Source: Nocardia puris (GTDB lineage: Bacteria > Actinomycetota > Actinomycetes > Mycobacteriales > Mycobacteriaceae). From it: DNA of 64,000 nt. The notes below the pieces were generated by a model. The model saw only the letters and a list, made by a program, of their open reading frames with translations, was not told the origin of the DNA and searched no databases. Below, one piece after another: positions 55,846 to 64,000 of the stretch (position 1 is its first letter; every line of letters starts with the position of its first letter). The position numbers and the translations under genes are program-made. The DNA lies in assembly GCF_003315035.1 (NCBI RefSeq), contig NZ_QNRE01000001.1, positions 903,224-967,223 on the forward strand. Direction: 5' to 3'.

Positions 55846-57776
55846 TCTGCTTCGGTCCCCTCGGTCTTGCCGTGCGTCATCGCCTCGTGGATGACGGCGG
55901 GCTCGGCGGCCTGCTCGTCCTCGTCGAACAGCGGGCGGATGCCGCGCGCGGCCATGATCTCGTCGTTGCTGGTGCCCGCGGCGACCATCGGCCACACCTG
56001 GGCGTCCTTGCCGACGATGAAATCGATCACCACCGGGCGGTCGTTGATCGACTGCGCCTCGCGGATGGCGGCCTCGACCTCCTCCTCCTTCTCCACGCGG
56101 ATGCCGTGGCAGCCCAGCGCCTCGGCCAGCTTGACGAAGTCGGGGATGCGCAGCGTGTGCGTGCCCAGGTCGGTGTTGGAGTAGCGCTCCTCGTAGAACA
56201 GGGTCTGCCACTGGCGGACCATGCCGAGGTTGCCGTTATTGATCAGCGCGACCTTGATCGGCACGCCCTCGACGGCGCAGGTGGCCAGCTCCTGGTTGGT
56301 CATCTGGAAGCAGCCGTCACCGTCGACCGCCCACACTTCCTTGTCGGGCGCGCCCATTTTGGCGCCCATGGCGGCCGGGACGGCGTAGCCCATGGTGCCG
56401 AGACCGCCGGAGTTCAGCCAGGTGCGCGGCTTCTCGTACTTGATGAACTGGGCGGCCCACATCTGGTGCTGGCCCACGCCCGCGCAGTAGATGGCGTCGG
56501 GACCGGCCAGGCGGCCCAGCGCGTCGATGACGTACTCGGGCGAGAGCGACCCGTCCGACGGCGCGGTCCAGCCCAGCGGGTACTGGTCGCGCACACCGGA
56601 CAGGTAGGTCCACCACTCGGTGAGGTTCAGCAGCGGCCCGTCGCCCACCGCGGGGTCGGACTTCAGCGTCTCGATGAGTTCGGCGATGACCTCGCGGCAG
56701 TCGCCGACGATCGGCACGTCGGCGTGGCGGTTCTTGCCGATCTCGGCCGGGTCGATATCGGCGTGGATCACCAAGGCGTCGGGCGCGAACGAGTCCAGCT
56801 GGCCGGTGACGCGGTCGTCGAAGCGCGCGCCGAGGGTGATCAGCAGGTCGGAGCGCTGCAGCGCGGCCACCGCGCCGACGGTGCCGTGCATGCCGGGCAT
56901 GCCCATGTTCAGGGTATGGCTGTCGGGGAACGCGCCGCGCGCCATCAGGGTGGTGACCACCGGGATGCCGGTCAGCTCGGCCAGTTCCAGCAGCTCGGCC
57001 GACGCCTCGGCCTTGATCACGCCACCGCCGACATAGAGCACGGGGGCCTTGGACTCCAGGATCATCCTGGCGGCCTCGCGCACCTGCTTGCCGTGCGGCT
57101 TGGTGACCGGGCGATAGCCGGGCAGGCGCATCTCCGGCGGCCAGGAGAACGTGGTCTGCGCTTGCAGCACGTCCTTGGGGATGTCGACGAGCACCGCGCC
57201 GGGGCGGCCGGAGGCGGCCAGGTAGAACGCCTCGGCGAGGATGCGCGGGATGTCGTGACCGTCGGTGATCAGGAAGTTGTGCTTGGTGATCGGCATGGTG
57301 ATGCCGGAGATGTCGGCTTCCTGGAACGCGTCGGTGCCGATCAGGCCGCGACCGACCTGGCCGGTGATGGCGACGATCGGAACCGAGTCCATCTGCGCGT
57401 CGGCGATCGGGGTCACCAGGTTGGTCGCGCCGGGGCCGGAGGTGGCCATACACACACCGACCTTGCCGGTGGCCTGCGCGTATCCGGTGGCCGCGTGACC
57501 CGCGCCCTGCTCGTGACGCACCAGCACGTGGCGCACCTTGGTGGAGTCGAAGAGCGGGTCGTAGACCGGGAGGATCGCGCCGCCCGGAATGCCGAACACG
57601 GTGTCGACGCCGAGCTCCTCGAGCGACCGCACGACGGACTGCGCGCCGGTGACCCGCTCGGGCGGGACCTGGCGGCGGTTCGCCGTGGTCGTCGGGGCAG
57701 CAGGCGTCGCCTGCTGGTTCGCCGAAGGCGCTGACCTGCGGGCCGAGGGCCCGGGCCGTGCGGTTGGTGCGCTCAC
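55842..57776 (-). CDS. ilvB: Acetolactate synthase large subunit
   Basis: 644-residue TPP- and FAD-dependent enzyme making acetolactate and acetohydroxybutyrate. [16 protein letters not shown] with [20 protein letters not shown] (catalytic Glu), and the TPP motif [20 protein letters not shown]. The long N-terminal 40-residue Ala/Pro-rich lead is outside the fold. Its transcript begins with a leader peptide and an attenuator hairpin. Confidence 0.98.
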   Translation of the reverse strand: MSAPTARPGPSARRSAPSANQQATPAAPTTTANRRQVPPERVTGAQSVVRSLEELGVDTVFGIPGGAILPVYDPLFDSTKVRHVLVRHEQGAGHAATGYAQATGKVGVCMATSGPGATNLVTPIADAQMDSVPIVAITGQVGRGLIGTDAFQEADISGITMPITKHNFLITDGHDIPRILAEAFYLAASGRPGAVLVDIPKDVLQAQTTFSWPPEMRLPGYRPVTKPHGKQVREAARMILESKAPVLYVGGGVIKAEASAELLELAELTGIPVVTTLMARGAFPDSHTLNMGMPGMHGTVGAVAALQRSDLLITLGARFDDRVTGQLDSFAPDALVIHADIDPAEIGKNRHADVPIVGDCREVIAELIETLKSDPAVGDGPLLNLTEWWTYLSGVRDQYPLGWTAPSDGSLSPEYVIDALGRLAGPDAIYCAGVGQHQMWAAQFIKYEKPRTWLNSGGLGTMGYAVPAAMGAKMGAPDKEVWAVDGDGCFQMTNQELATCAVEGVPIKVALINNGNLGMVRQWQTLFYEERYSNTDLGTHTLRIPDFVKLAEALGCHGIRVEKEEEVEAAIREAQSINDRPVVIDFIVGKDAQVWPMVAAGTSNDEIMAARGIRPLFDEDEQAAEPAVIHEAMTHGKTEGTEAE

Positions 57777-57883
57777 CGTCTTCGTTCCTTACTTTTGTCG
57801 TTCTCGACTCCGGACAACACTGCTGTGCCTGACACGACCGGTCGGGCGACCCGCCGCGCCGGGCACTGCCCGAACACAAAAAA

Positions 57884-57913
57884 GCCCTCGATCAGCACAA
57901 GGCTGTTCGAGGG
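57884..57913 (-). promoter_or_regulatory. Transcription attenuator upstream of ilvB
   Basis: On the reverse strand, CCCTCGA and TCGAGGG pair, with an inner CAGC/GCTG stem, followed by C and TTTTTT: a textbook intrinsic terminator ~110 bases before ilvB and ~50 bases after the leader peptide gene. It should stop transcription when the leader is fully translated. Confidence 0.82.
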
Positions 57914-57960
57914 TGGCGCGTCGCAACGCGAGCTGACGTATTCGACTCAGGTAGTCAGGC

Positions 57961-58008
57961 TCAACGCTGGACGCGCCGGCCGATTACGAGCAACTCGTTT
58001 CGATTCAC
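57961..58008 (-). CDS. ilvB leader peptide with Leu-Leu-Val-Ile codons
   Basis: GTG 58008 starts a 15-codon frame reading MNRNELLVIGRRVQR. Leu, Leu, Val and Ile are consecutive (codons TTG CTC GTA ATC). This is the expected control peptide of a branched-chain attenuator: ribosomes stall there when charged Leu, Val or Ile tRNAs are scarce, changing the RNA fold so the terminator at 57884-57913 cannot form. Leaders of this kind before ilvB are known in actinobacteria. Confidence 0.85.
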   Translation of the reverse strand: MNRNELLVIGRRVQR

Positions 58009-58124
58009 GCGCACGACGTTAAGCGGGCGTGAACCGAAGAGTCAAACAGTTGACCCGGTATGTCCCATTATGTGGGACGCCAGTGGTTGCTTGTGTCCGA
58101 TTACCAGGATGCGAGGATGGTGGT

Positions 58125-58718
58125 GTGTCATCACCGCATCAGTCCGTGCCACCTACTGAATCGTCCCACACCGCCGCGGCGGGATCGGATACGGGTCGCG
58201 GCGACGTGAAGGTCATCCGAGTCACCCGGCTCAACTACCTGGGCGTGGTCGTGCTCGCCCTCGGCGTGTTCATCTTCATCGTCGGCTGGCCCGCCCTGCT
58301 CGGCTGGACGGCGATCCTGCCGCTGTTCGCGATCTACTGGATCGAGCGCACCCGCACCGTCGTGTCCGACCGGGGGCTGGATCTGCGCACGGTGACGAGC
58401 TCGCGGCACCTGGACTGGGACCGGATCCGCGGCGTGAGCATCCCGCCGCGCGGCTGGGTGCGCGCGCACCTCACCGACGACACCGAGGTGAAGCTGCCCG
58501 CGGTCAGCTACGACCAGCTGCGCAAGTTCATCGAGGCGTCGAAGGGACGCATCCCGGACCTGTTCGCGGCGGCCGCCGAGGCCGCGCGCGCCGAACGCGA
58601 GGCGCAGAAGCGGGCCGAGTCGGCGGGCGGGTCCGCGGACAGCGATTCGTCGGACAACAGCGGCGCGACCGGTGGCGGCTCGGGCGACAGCGGCTCCGCG
58701 AGCGGCGGCTCGGACTAG
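58125..58718 (+). CDS. Cfp6-like PH-domain membrane protein
   Basis: 197 residues from GTG 58125. Two hydrophobic stretches (YLGVVVLALGVFIFIVGWPA and LLGWTAILPLFAIYW) are followed by a PH-like domain (RTVVSDRGLDLRTVTSSRHL, WDRIRGVSIPPRGWVRAHLT) and a Ser/Gly-rich tail. It matches M. tuberculosis Cfp6 (low-molecular-weight antigen 6), a neighbour of ilvB there too. Divergent from ilvB. Function unknown. Confidence 0.85.
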   Translation: MSSPHQSVPPTESSHTAAAGSDTGRGDVKVIRVTRLNYLGVVVLALGVFIFIVGWPALLGWTAILPLFAIYWIERTRTVVSDRGLDLRTVTSSRHLDWDRIRGVSIPPRGWVRAHLTDDTEVKLPAVSYDQLRKFIEASKGRIPDLFAAAAEAARAEREAQKRAESAGGSADSDSSDNSGATGGGSGDSGSASGGSD

Positions 58719-58790
58719 ACACTCGGCGACGACCTTCCGCGGGCACCACGAACGGATCACACCTTCGGTGTTCACGGAATAATCTCCCGA

Positions 58791-58999
58791 CCAAGCGGGT
58801 TGCGCCCAGGTACGCGCGGCTGACCTGCCACCAAGTGGGTTCGCCGGCAACCAGCGCAAGGCCAACCCCCAACCAACCGGGTAGCCCAACACGCAACAAG
58901 CTCCCCAGCCAAGCGGGACACCCACAGTTCGCGAAGCGGGACCCGGAGCGAACGCGGAAGGACCGCCGATGCGCAGCCCGGAGCGAATGCGGAGGGACC
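58791..58999. repeat. Degenerate C-rich repeats before ilvD
   Basis: CCAAGCGGGT-like words occur at 58791, 58831 (AGTGGGT), 58873 (ACCGGGT), 58909 and 58932, about 40 bases apart at first. A 22-23-base unit CCCGGAGCGAACGCGGAAGG recurs at 58942 and 58977 with 2 changes. The interval 58719-59147 has no gene I can support. It should contain the ilvD promoter near its end. Confidence 0.65.
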
Positions 59000-59147
59000 A
59001 CTCCTCGGCGACATCTCCGGCTACGCGTACTCGATAGCCCGCACGGGCGCTCCGGACGCGCCGAGTCGGGGAGTAACGTAGACAGGCCGCCGAAATCGTT
59101 CGGCGCCGTCGCACCACAGCCCCCGCGACCACCCGAGGACCCCCCAA

Positions 59148-60989
59148 ATGCCACCCCTTCGCTCACGCACCACCACCGCCGGACGCAATGCCGCAGGCGC
59201 TCGCGCGCTGTGGCGCGCCACCGGCCTCACCGATTCCGATTTCGGCAAGCCGATCGTCGCGATCGCGAACTCCTACACCCAGTTCGTGCCCGGCCACGTG
59301 CACCTGAAGGACGTCGGCGAGATCGTGGCCGAAGCGGTCCGGGCCGCGGGCGGCGTGCCCCGCGAGTTCCACACCATCGCCGTGGACGACGGCATCGCCA
59401 TGGGTCACGGCGGCATGCTCTACTCGCTGCCCTCGCGCGAGATCATCGCCGACTCCGTCGAGTACATGGCCAACGCGCACACCGCCGACGCGCTGGTGTG
59501 CATCTCCAACTGCGACAAGATCACCCCCGGCATGCTGAACGCCGCCATGCGGCTCAACATCCCGGCCGTGTTCGTCTCCGGCGGCCCCATGGAAGCGGGC
59601 AAGGCGGTGGTGGTCGGCGGTGTCGCGCAGGCGCCCACCGACCTGATCACCGCGATCTCGGCCAGCGCCAATAACGCGGTGTCCGAGGAGGGCCTGAGCG
59701 AGGTCGAGCGCAGCGCCTGCCCCACCTGCGGTTCCTGTTCGGGCATGTTCACCGCGAACTCGATGAACTGCCTCACCGAGGCGCTGGGTCTGGCGCTGCC
59801 GGGTAACGGCTCCACGCTGGCCACGCACGCCGCGCGCCGTGCCCTGTTCGAGCGGGCGGGCCGGGTGATCGTCGACATCGCCAACCGCTGGTACCGCGAC
59901 GACGACGCCTCGGTGCTGCCGCGAAACGTGGCCAACGCCAAGGCCTTCCGCAACGCGATGGCCCTGGACGTGGCGATGGGCGGTTCCACCAACACGGTGC
60001 TGCACACCCTGGCCGCCGCGCAGGAGGGTGAGATCGACTTCGATCTGCAGACCATCGACGAGATCAGCCGCCGGGTGCCGTGCCTGTCGAAGGTGTCGCC
60101 GAACTCGGACTACCACATGGAGGACGTGCACCGCGCCGGCGGCATCCCCGCCATCCTGGGCGAGCTGCGCCGCGCCGGACTGCTCGACCCCGACGTGACC
60201 ACCGTGCACACCGCGAGCTTCGACGAATGGCTCGACACCTGGGACATCCGATCCGGCAAGGCGTCCGACGAGGCGATCGAGCTGTTCCACGCCGCGCCGG
60301 GCGGCGTGCGCACCACGCAGCCGTTCTCCACCGAGAACCGCTGGTCCTCGCTGGACACCGACGCGGCGGGCGGCTGCATCCGCGACAAGGAGCACGCCTA
60401 CACCGTCGAGGGCGGACTGGTGGTGCTGCGCGGCAATATCGCGCCCGACGGCGCGATCCTGAAGACCGCGGGCATCGACGAGGATCTGTTCTCGTTCCAG
60501 GGCCCGGCGGTGGTCGTGGAGTCGCAGGAGGAGGCCGTGTCGGTCATCCTCGGCAAAAAGATCAAGCCCGGCGACGTGGTCGTCGTGCGCTACGAGGGTC
60601 CCTCCGGCGGGCCGGGTATGCAGGAGATGTTGCACCCCACCGCGTTCCTGAAGGGCGCGGGCCTGGGCAAGCAGTGCGCGCTCATCACCGACGGCCGCTT
60701 CTCCGGCGGCACGTCGGGCCTGTCCATCGGCCACATCTCCCCCGAGGCCGCCAGCGGCGGTGTGATCGGCCTGGTCGAGAACGGTGATCAGATCCGCATC
60801 GACGTCGCCACCCGCACGCTCGAGGTGCTGGTCGACGACGCCACGCTGGCCGAGCGCCGCGCCAAGATGGAGGCCCGCGAACGGCCCTGGCAGCCGCTGC
60901 ACCGCGACCGCCCGGTCACCACGGCCCTGCGCGCCTACGCGGCGCTGGCCACTTCGGCCGACAAGGGCGCTGTCCGCCGCGTCCCCTGA
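59148..60989 (+). CDS. ilvD: Dihydroxy-acid dehydratase
   Basis: 613-residue Fe-S enzyme of valine, isoleucine and (through ketoisovalerate) leucine synthesis. Iron-sulphur cysteines are in [10 protein letters not shown] and [18 protein letters not shown]; further conserved [19 protein letters not shown] and the C-terminal [23 protein letters not shown] 59148 is used. A strong terminator follows the stop. Divergent organisation of ilvD and ilvB leaves ~1.1 kb between them. Confidence 0.97.
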   Translation: MPPLRSRTTTAGRNAAGARALWRATGLTDSDFGKPIVAIANSYTQFVPGHVHLKDVGEIVAEAVRAAGGVPREFHTIAVDDGIAMGHGGMLYSLPSREIIADSVEYMANAHTADALVCISNCDKITPGMLNAAMRLNIPAVFVSGGPMEAGKAVVVGGVAQAPTDLITAISASANNAVSEEGLSEVERSACPTCGSCSGMFTANSMNCLTEALGLALPGNGSTLATHAARRALFERAGRVIVDIANRWYRDDDASVLPRNVANAKAFRNAMALDVAMGGSTNTVLHTLAAAQEGEIDFDLQTIDEISRRVPCLSKVSPNSDYHMEDVHRAGGIPAILGELRRAGLLDPDVTTVHTASFDEWLDTWDIRSGKASDEAIELFHAAPGGVRTTQPFSTENRWSSLDTDAAGGCIRDKEHAYTVEGGLVVLRGNIAPDGAILKTAGIDEDLFSFQGPAVVVESQEEAVSVILGKKIKPGDVVVVRYEGPSGGPGMQEMLHPTAFLKGAGLGKQCALITDGRFSGGTSGLSIGHISPEAASGGVIGLVENGDQIRIDVATRTLEVLVDDATLAERRAKMEARERPWQPLHRDRPVTTALRAYAALATSADKGAVRRVP

Positions 60990-61000
60990 TCCGCGAAAAC

Positions 61001-61032
61001 CGAACGGCCCCCGATGTTTCGGGGGCCGTTCG
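61001..61032 (+). terminator. Terminator after ilvD
   Basis: Perfect 14-bp stem CGAACGGCCCCCGA / TCGGGGGCCGTTCG with loop TGTT, just past the ilvD stop. Confidence 0.85.
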
Positions 61033-61183
61033 GCATTCTCGGGACGTATCTGCCGTGCGAGCGAGGATCGCCGCTCACATCGCGCCAGTACTGCGGCCCC
61101 ACGTCGTCAGCGGGGATACGCCCCGGCACAACCCGAGACCGTCTCGCGACGGCTGCCTCGCGCGGTTGTGCCGGGCGCGCTGG

Positions 61184-62041
61184 TCAGTCGAAGGGCCCGA
61201 TCCCCGTCAAGGGGTTGCCGCCGTGCAGGTACCAGTAGGTGAGCGCGGCGGCGGCGATCGCCAGCAGCAGGACGGCGAACGACCCCCAGGCGGGGCGGGT
61301 GGCCCAGCCGCGGTTGCGGTCCAGGGAGAGCCGGCCGGGGCCGGTGAGGATGAGGACGGCGGCCGCGCCGGCCAGGATGCTGTCGAGTTCCACGCCGGTC
61401 GGGGTGCCGCTGTTGTACTGGAAGCCGGGGATCATGCCCTGCTTCCAGGCCCACGCGTTCAGGATCACCGCGAGCACCGAGCCCGCGGCGAGCGGGGTGG
61501 CCAGGCCGAGGATCAGCAGGATGCCGCCGCCCACCTCGCCGACGGTGACCAGCACGGTGGACACCGTCGGGTGGTCCCAGCCGCCTTCGGCCATCATGTC
61601 GCGGGTGCCGTCCAGGCCGGGGCCGTGGAACCAGCCGGTCAGCTTCTGCAAACCGTGGTAGAGGAAGGTCGCGCCGACCACCACCCGCAGCAGGAGCAGG
61701 CCCAGATCCAGTGTGCCGCGCCGGTTCTCGGCCTCGCGCCGCCGCGCCGCCTTGCTCGGCTCGCCCGGCGCGTTGGCGGCGGGCGGGATGCTGGCGTAGG
61801 AGTAGGTCGGCGAATCGTCGGCGGGGAAGTCGGCGGCCCCCGGATTCTTGCCCGTGCCCGGCACGTCGGGGTCCAGGCCGAGTTCGTCGTCGGTGCGCGG
61901 TAGTTCGCCCGGCGCCGGTTTGGTCAGGTCCGGTTGCGGGAACTGTTCGGTCGGCGAATCGAACGGGCTGGTGACGCCGCGGCCGGTGGTGGTCGCCGAG
62001 GGCTGCTCACCCGTCGCGGTGTCGTTCGGCTTGTCGGTCAC
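61184..62041 (-). CDS. DoxX-family membrane protein
   Basis: 285 residues from GTG 62041. The first ~110 residues are a hydrophilic Pro/Ser/Asp-rich region. Four membrane helices follow, including LLLLRVVVGATFLYHGLQKL (DoxX signature) and VGEVGGGILLILGLATPLAA. DoxX proteins act in the membrane, in some bacteria with antioxidant enzymes. Specific role here unknown. Convergent with ilvD. Neighbour of the LppZ-like gene. Confidence 0.87.
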   Translation of the reverse strand: MTDKPNDTATGEQPSATTTGRGVTSPFDSPTEQFPQPDLTKPAPGELPRTDDELGLDPDVPGTGKNPGAADFPADDSPTYSYASIPPAANAPGEPSKAARRREAENRRGTLDLGLLLLRVVVGATFLYHGLQKLTGWFHGPGLDGTRDMMAEGGWDHPTVSTVLVTVGEVGGGILLILGLATPLAAGSVLAVILNAWAWKQGMIPGFQYNSGTPTGVELDSILAGAAAVLILTGPGRLSLDRNRGWATRPAWGSFAVLLLAIAAAALTYWYLHGGNPLTGIGPFD

Positions 62042-62210
62042 AGGCGCGCCTCACTGGTTTCCGGCTCCCCCGCGCCGATGGATCGCTCACGCTCGGTCAT
62101 GGGTGTACACCCTATGTCGCGGCGGGCGTGCGCGGGAGTCCGGCGGTGACGGCGTGTCAACACGCACCCGGGAGCGGCGCGCCTGCGGGTATTTCCGTAA
62201 CGTCAGGGGC

Positions 62211-63311
62211 ATGAGATTGGTTGTCGTGGGACGTCTCGTCATGAGCGTGGCACTCGGGGTCGCCGCGCTGTCCGGGTGCGCCCGGTTCGATGACTCCGCG
62301 TCGAGCCCGTTCACGCCCGAGCCCACGTTCAACCCGGCCAACCCGAGGCCGCCGGAGGACAGCGGACCGTCCACCACCCGCCCCAGCGGTCCGTGCATCG
62401 ATCAGGACCCGGCCGTGGTCGCCACCTGCCTCGACACCACCGGCGGCCTGGTCGGCATCGGGGAGGGCGCGCTGGTCGCCGAGCGGCGCACCGGGCGCAT
62501 CCTGAAGGTCGTCGACCCCGACACCCCGCCGGTCGAGGTGGCGCGGGTCGAGGTGGACGGCTCCGGCGACGGCGGCCTCACCGATATCGCGCTCTCACCG
62601 AGCTACCGCGAGGACGGCCTGCTCTTCGCCTACATCACCACCGCCTCGGACAACCGGGTGGTGCGCATCGCGGAGGAGGGCGAGCCGAAGCCCATCCTGA
62701 CGGGAATCCCGAAGGGCGCCACCGGCAATCGTGGCGCGATCGAATGGGCCAACCCCGGCCAGCTGCTGGTGCTCACCGGTGACGCGGGCAATCCCGGCCT
62801 GGCCACCTCGCCGTCGTCGCTGGCGGGCAAGGTGCTGCGGCTGAACTCCCCCGCGCCCGGTTCGGCATCGCCGGAGATCGCGGTGTCGGGCATCGGCGTG
62901 GCGGGCGATCTGTGCCGCGACGGCGACAGCGGCGTGTGGATCACCGACCGCACCCCGGCCGTCGACCGGTTGCAGCGCCTCGGCAACGACGGCACGGTGA
63001 TCACCGGGTGGACCTGGCCCGACCGCCCCGGCGTCGCGGGCTGCGCGGCGGGTGGCGACACCGTCGCGGTCGCGCTGACCTTCGCCAACGCGCTCGCCAT
63101 CGCGACCGCCGACCCCGGCACCCGCACCATCACCACCGCCCCGAGCATGCTCGCCCAGGACCGCTACGGCCGCCTCAGCGGCGCCACCATCGGCCCCGAC
63201 GGCAACGTGTGGGTCGGCACCGTCAACAAGTCCGACGGACAGCCCGGCCCCAACGACGACCGCGTCGTCCGCATCCCGCCGGATTCCGCGGGCGGCACCG
63301 GACCGGACTAG
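62211..63311 (+). CDS. LppZ-like lipoprotein, PQQ/sorbosone-dehydrogenase fold
   Basis: 366 residues from ATG 62211. The signal peptide ends in the lipobox VAALSGCARF, giving a surface lipoprotein. The mature part, after a Pro-rich linker, resembles a beta-propeller of the glucose/sorbosone dehydrogenase family (TDIALSPSYREDGLLFAYIT, GAIEWANPGQLLVLTGDAGN, GKVLRLNSPAP). M. tuberculosis LppZ lies in the same neighbourhood beside gatB. Enzymatic activity unproven. Confidence 0.88.
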   Translation: MRLVVVGRLVMSVALGVAALSGCARFDDSASSPFTPEPTFNPANPRPPEDSGPSTTRPSGPCIDQDPAVVATCLDTTGGLVGIGEGALVAERRTGRILKVVDPDTPPVEVARVEVDGSGDGGLTDIALSPSYREDGLLFAYITTASDNRVVRIAEEGEPKPILTGIPKGATGNRGAIEWANPGQLLVLTGDAGNPGLATSPSSLAGKVLRLNSPAPGSASPEIAVSGIGVAGDLCRDGDSGVWITDRTPAVDRLQRLGNDGTVITGWTWPDRPGVAGCAAGGDTVAVALTFANALAIATADPGTRTITTAPSMLAQDRYGRLSGATIGPDGNVWVGTVNKSDGQPGPNDDRVVRIPPDSAGGTGPD

Positions 63312-63320
63312 AAGAAGCTC

Positions 63321-63346
63321 GCCCGCGACCGGATTCGGTCGCGGGC
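63321..63346. terminator. Bidirectional terminator, lppZ-like/gatB
   Basis: 11-bp stem GCCCGCGACCG / CGGTCGCGGGC with loop GATT, between the convergent ends of the lipoprotein gene and gatB. Confidence 0.8.
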
Positions 63347-63357
63347 GGTTCCGATGC

Positions 63358-64000
63358 TCAGGAGCAGGCGGCCAGCACGAGTTCACGGACGCGGGCGGCG
63401 TCGGCCTGGCCCTTGGTGGCCTTCATGACGTCGCCCACGATCTTGCCCGCGGCCTGCACCTTGCCGGAGCGGATCTTGTCGGCGATATCGGGGTTGGCGG
63501 CCAGCGCCTTCTCCACCTCGGCCTGCAACGCGCTGTCGTCGCTGACCATGCCCAGGCCCTTGGCCTCCACGATGGCGGCGGGCTCACCTTCGCCGGCGAG
63601 CACGAAATCGACGACCTGCTTGGCGACCTTGCTGTTCACCGCCTTGGCCTCGACCAGCGCCGCCACCTCGGCGACCTGGGCGGGCGTGATCGGCAGGTCC
63701 TCGAGGGCGACCTCGCGCTCCTTCGCCTTCTCGGTGAGGTAGTTGACCCACCAGGAGCGCGCCTCGTTGGCGGGGGCGCCGGCTTCGACGGTGGCGATGA
63801 TGGCGTCCAGCGCGCCCGCGTTCACCACGTCGCGCATGACCTCGTCGGACCAGCCCCAGTCGGCCTGGATGCGGGCGCGGCGCAGCCACGGGTACTCGGG
63901 GATGGTGGCGCGCAGCTCCTCGACCCACGCCGCGTCGGGCGCGACCGGCTCGAGATCGGGCTCGGGGAAGTAGCGGTAGTCCTCGGCGGTCTCCTTGCGA
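63358..64000 (-). CDS. gatB: Asp/Glu-tRNA amidotransferase subunit B, 3' part
   Basis: About 214 C-terminal residues; the rest is beyond the window edge. The frame contains [17 protein letters not shown], the GatB signature, and the C-terminal YqeY-like helical domain ([20 protein letters not shown] to [20 protein letters not shown]). GatCAB amidates Glu-tRNA(Gln) to Gln-tRNA(Gln), completing the pathway for which gltX and tRNA-Gln are in this window. Confidence 0.95.
   Translation of the reverse strand, partial: RKETAEDYRYFPEPDLEPVAPDAAWVEELRATIPEYPWLRRARIQADWGWSDEVMRDVVNAGALDAIIATVEAGAPANEARSWWVNYLTEKAKEREVALEDLPITPAQVAEVAALVEAKAVNSKVAKQVVDFVLAGEGEPAAIVEAKGLGMVSDDSALQAEVEKALAANPDIADKIRSGKVQAAGKIVGDVMKATKGQADAARVRELVLAACS

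Overview
The window is a very GC-rich actinobacterial chromosome segment and most likely comes from Nocardia or a close relative in the Mycobacteriales. The evidence is the codon bias, the frequent GTG starts, and a block of genes with mycobacterial counterparts in similar company: leuD-leuC with a divergent IclR regulator, hupB with a long Lys/Ala tail, a two-domain MutT1, ppk, cofC (F420 synthesis), ilvB-ilvN-ilvC-serA-leuB, a Cfp6-like PH protein, an LppZ-like lipoprotein and gatB. No phage, insertion sequence or CRISPR array was seen. Species assignment is an inference.

Layout. 1-8.2 kb is accessory and partly decaying: a truncated-by-window aminotransferase, a frameshifted LysE exporter, a TPR protein, an internally deleted ABC ATPase, small secreted proteins, MarR and GNAT genes, an enoyl-CoA hydratase-like gene, and a HigBA-type module whose toxin looks broken beside a perfect palindromic operator. 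8.2-25.9 kb is conserved housekeeping: ung, thiL, ddl, gpsA, cofC, ppk, mutT1, hupB, leuDC and its regulator, tRNA-Glu, tRNA-Gln, gltX and a fumarylacetoacetase-fold enzyme. 25.9-36.1 kb alternates transporters and regulators with leuB and serA, a 39-residue peptide gene, a predicted nucleotidyltransferase and two cold-shock genes.

36.5-47.2 kb is an inositol import and catabolism locus. The reverse-strand operon reads iolE-like, sugar-binding lipoprotein, permease, ATPase, iolC, aldolase, iolB, iolD. It faces a LacI-family regulator and iolG, and two near-identical palindromes lie between them. The MoxR/VWA pair, an HNH endonuclease, a DUF2252 gene, two secreted proteins and an AbiEii-like two-gene module fill 47.2-54.1 kb. 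54.2-61.0 kb holds branched-chain amino acid synthesis (ilvC, ilvN, ilvB with a leader peptide and attenuator, and ilvD). The window ends with a DoxX protein, an LppZ-like lipoprotein and the 3' part of gatB.

How the genes work together. leuC, leuD, leuB, ilvB, ilvN, ilvC and ilvD cover most of valine, isoleucine and leucine synthesis. gltX, both tRNAs and gatB fit the indirect Gln-tRNA(Gln) route. The least explained features are the ilvB leader/attenuator, the decayed 92%-identical fragment of the VWA gene, a phased TTCTCA array, three C-rich degenerate intergenic repeat fields (one seeded from the end of a gene), and thiL apparently lacking any standard start codon.
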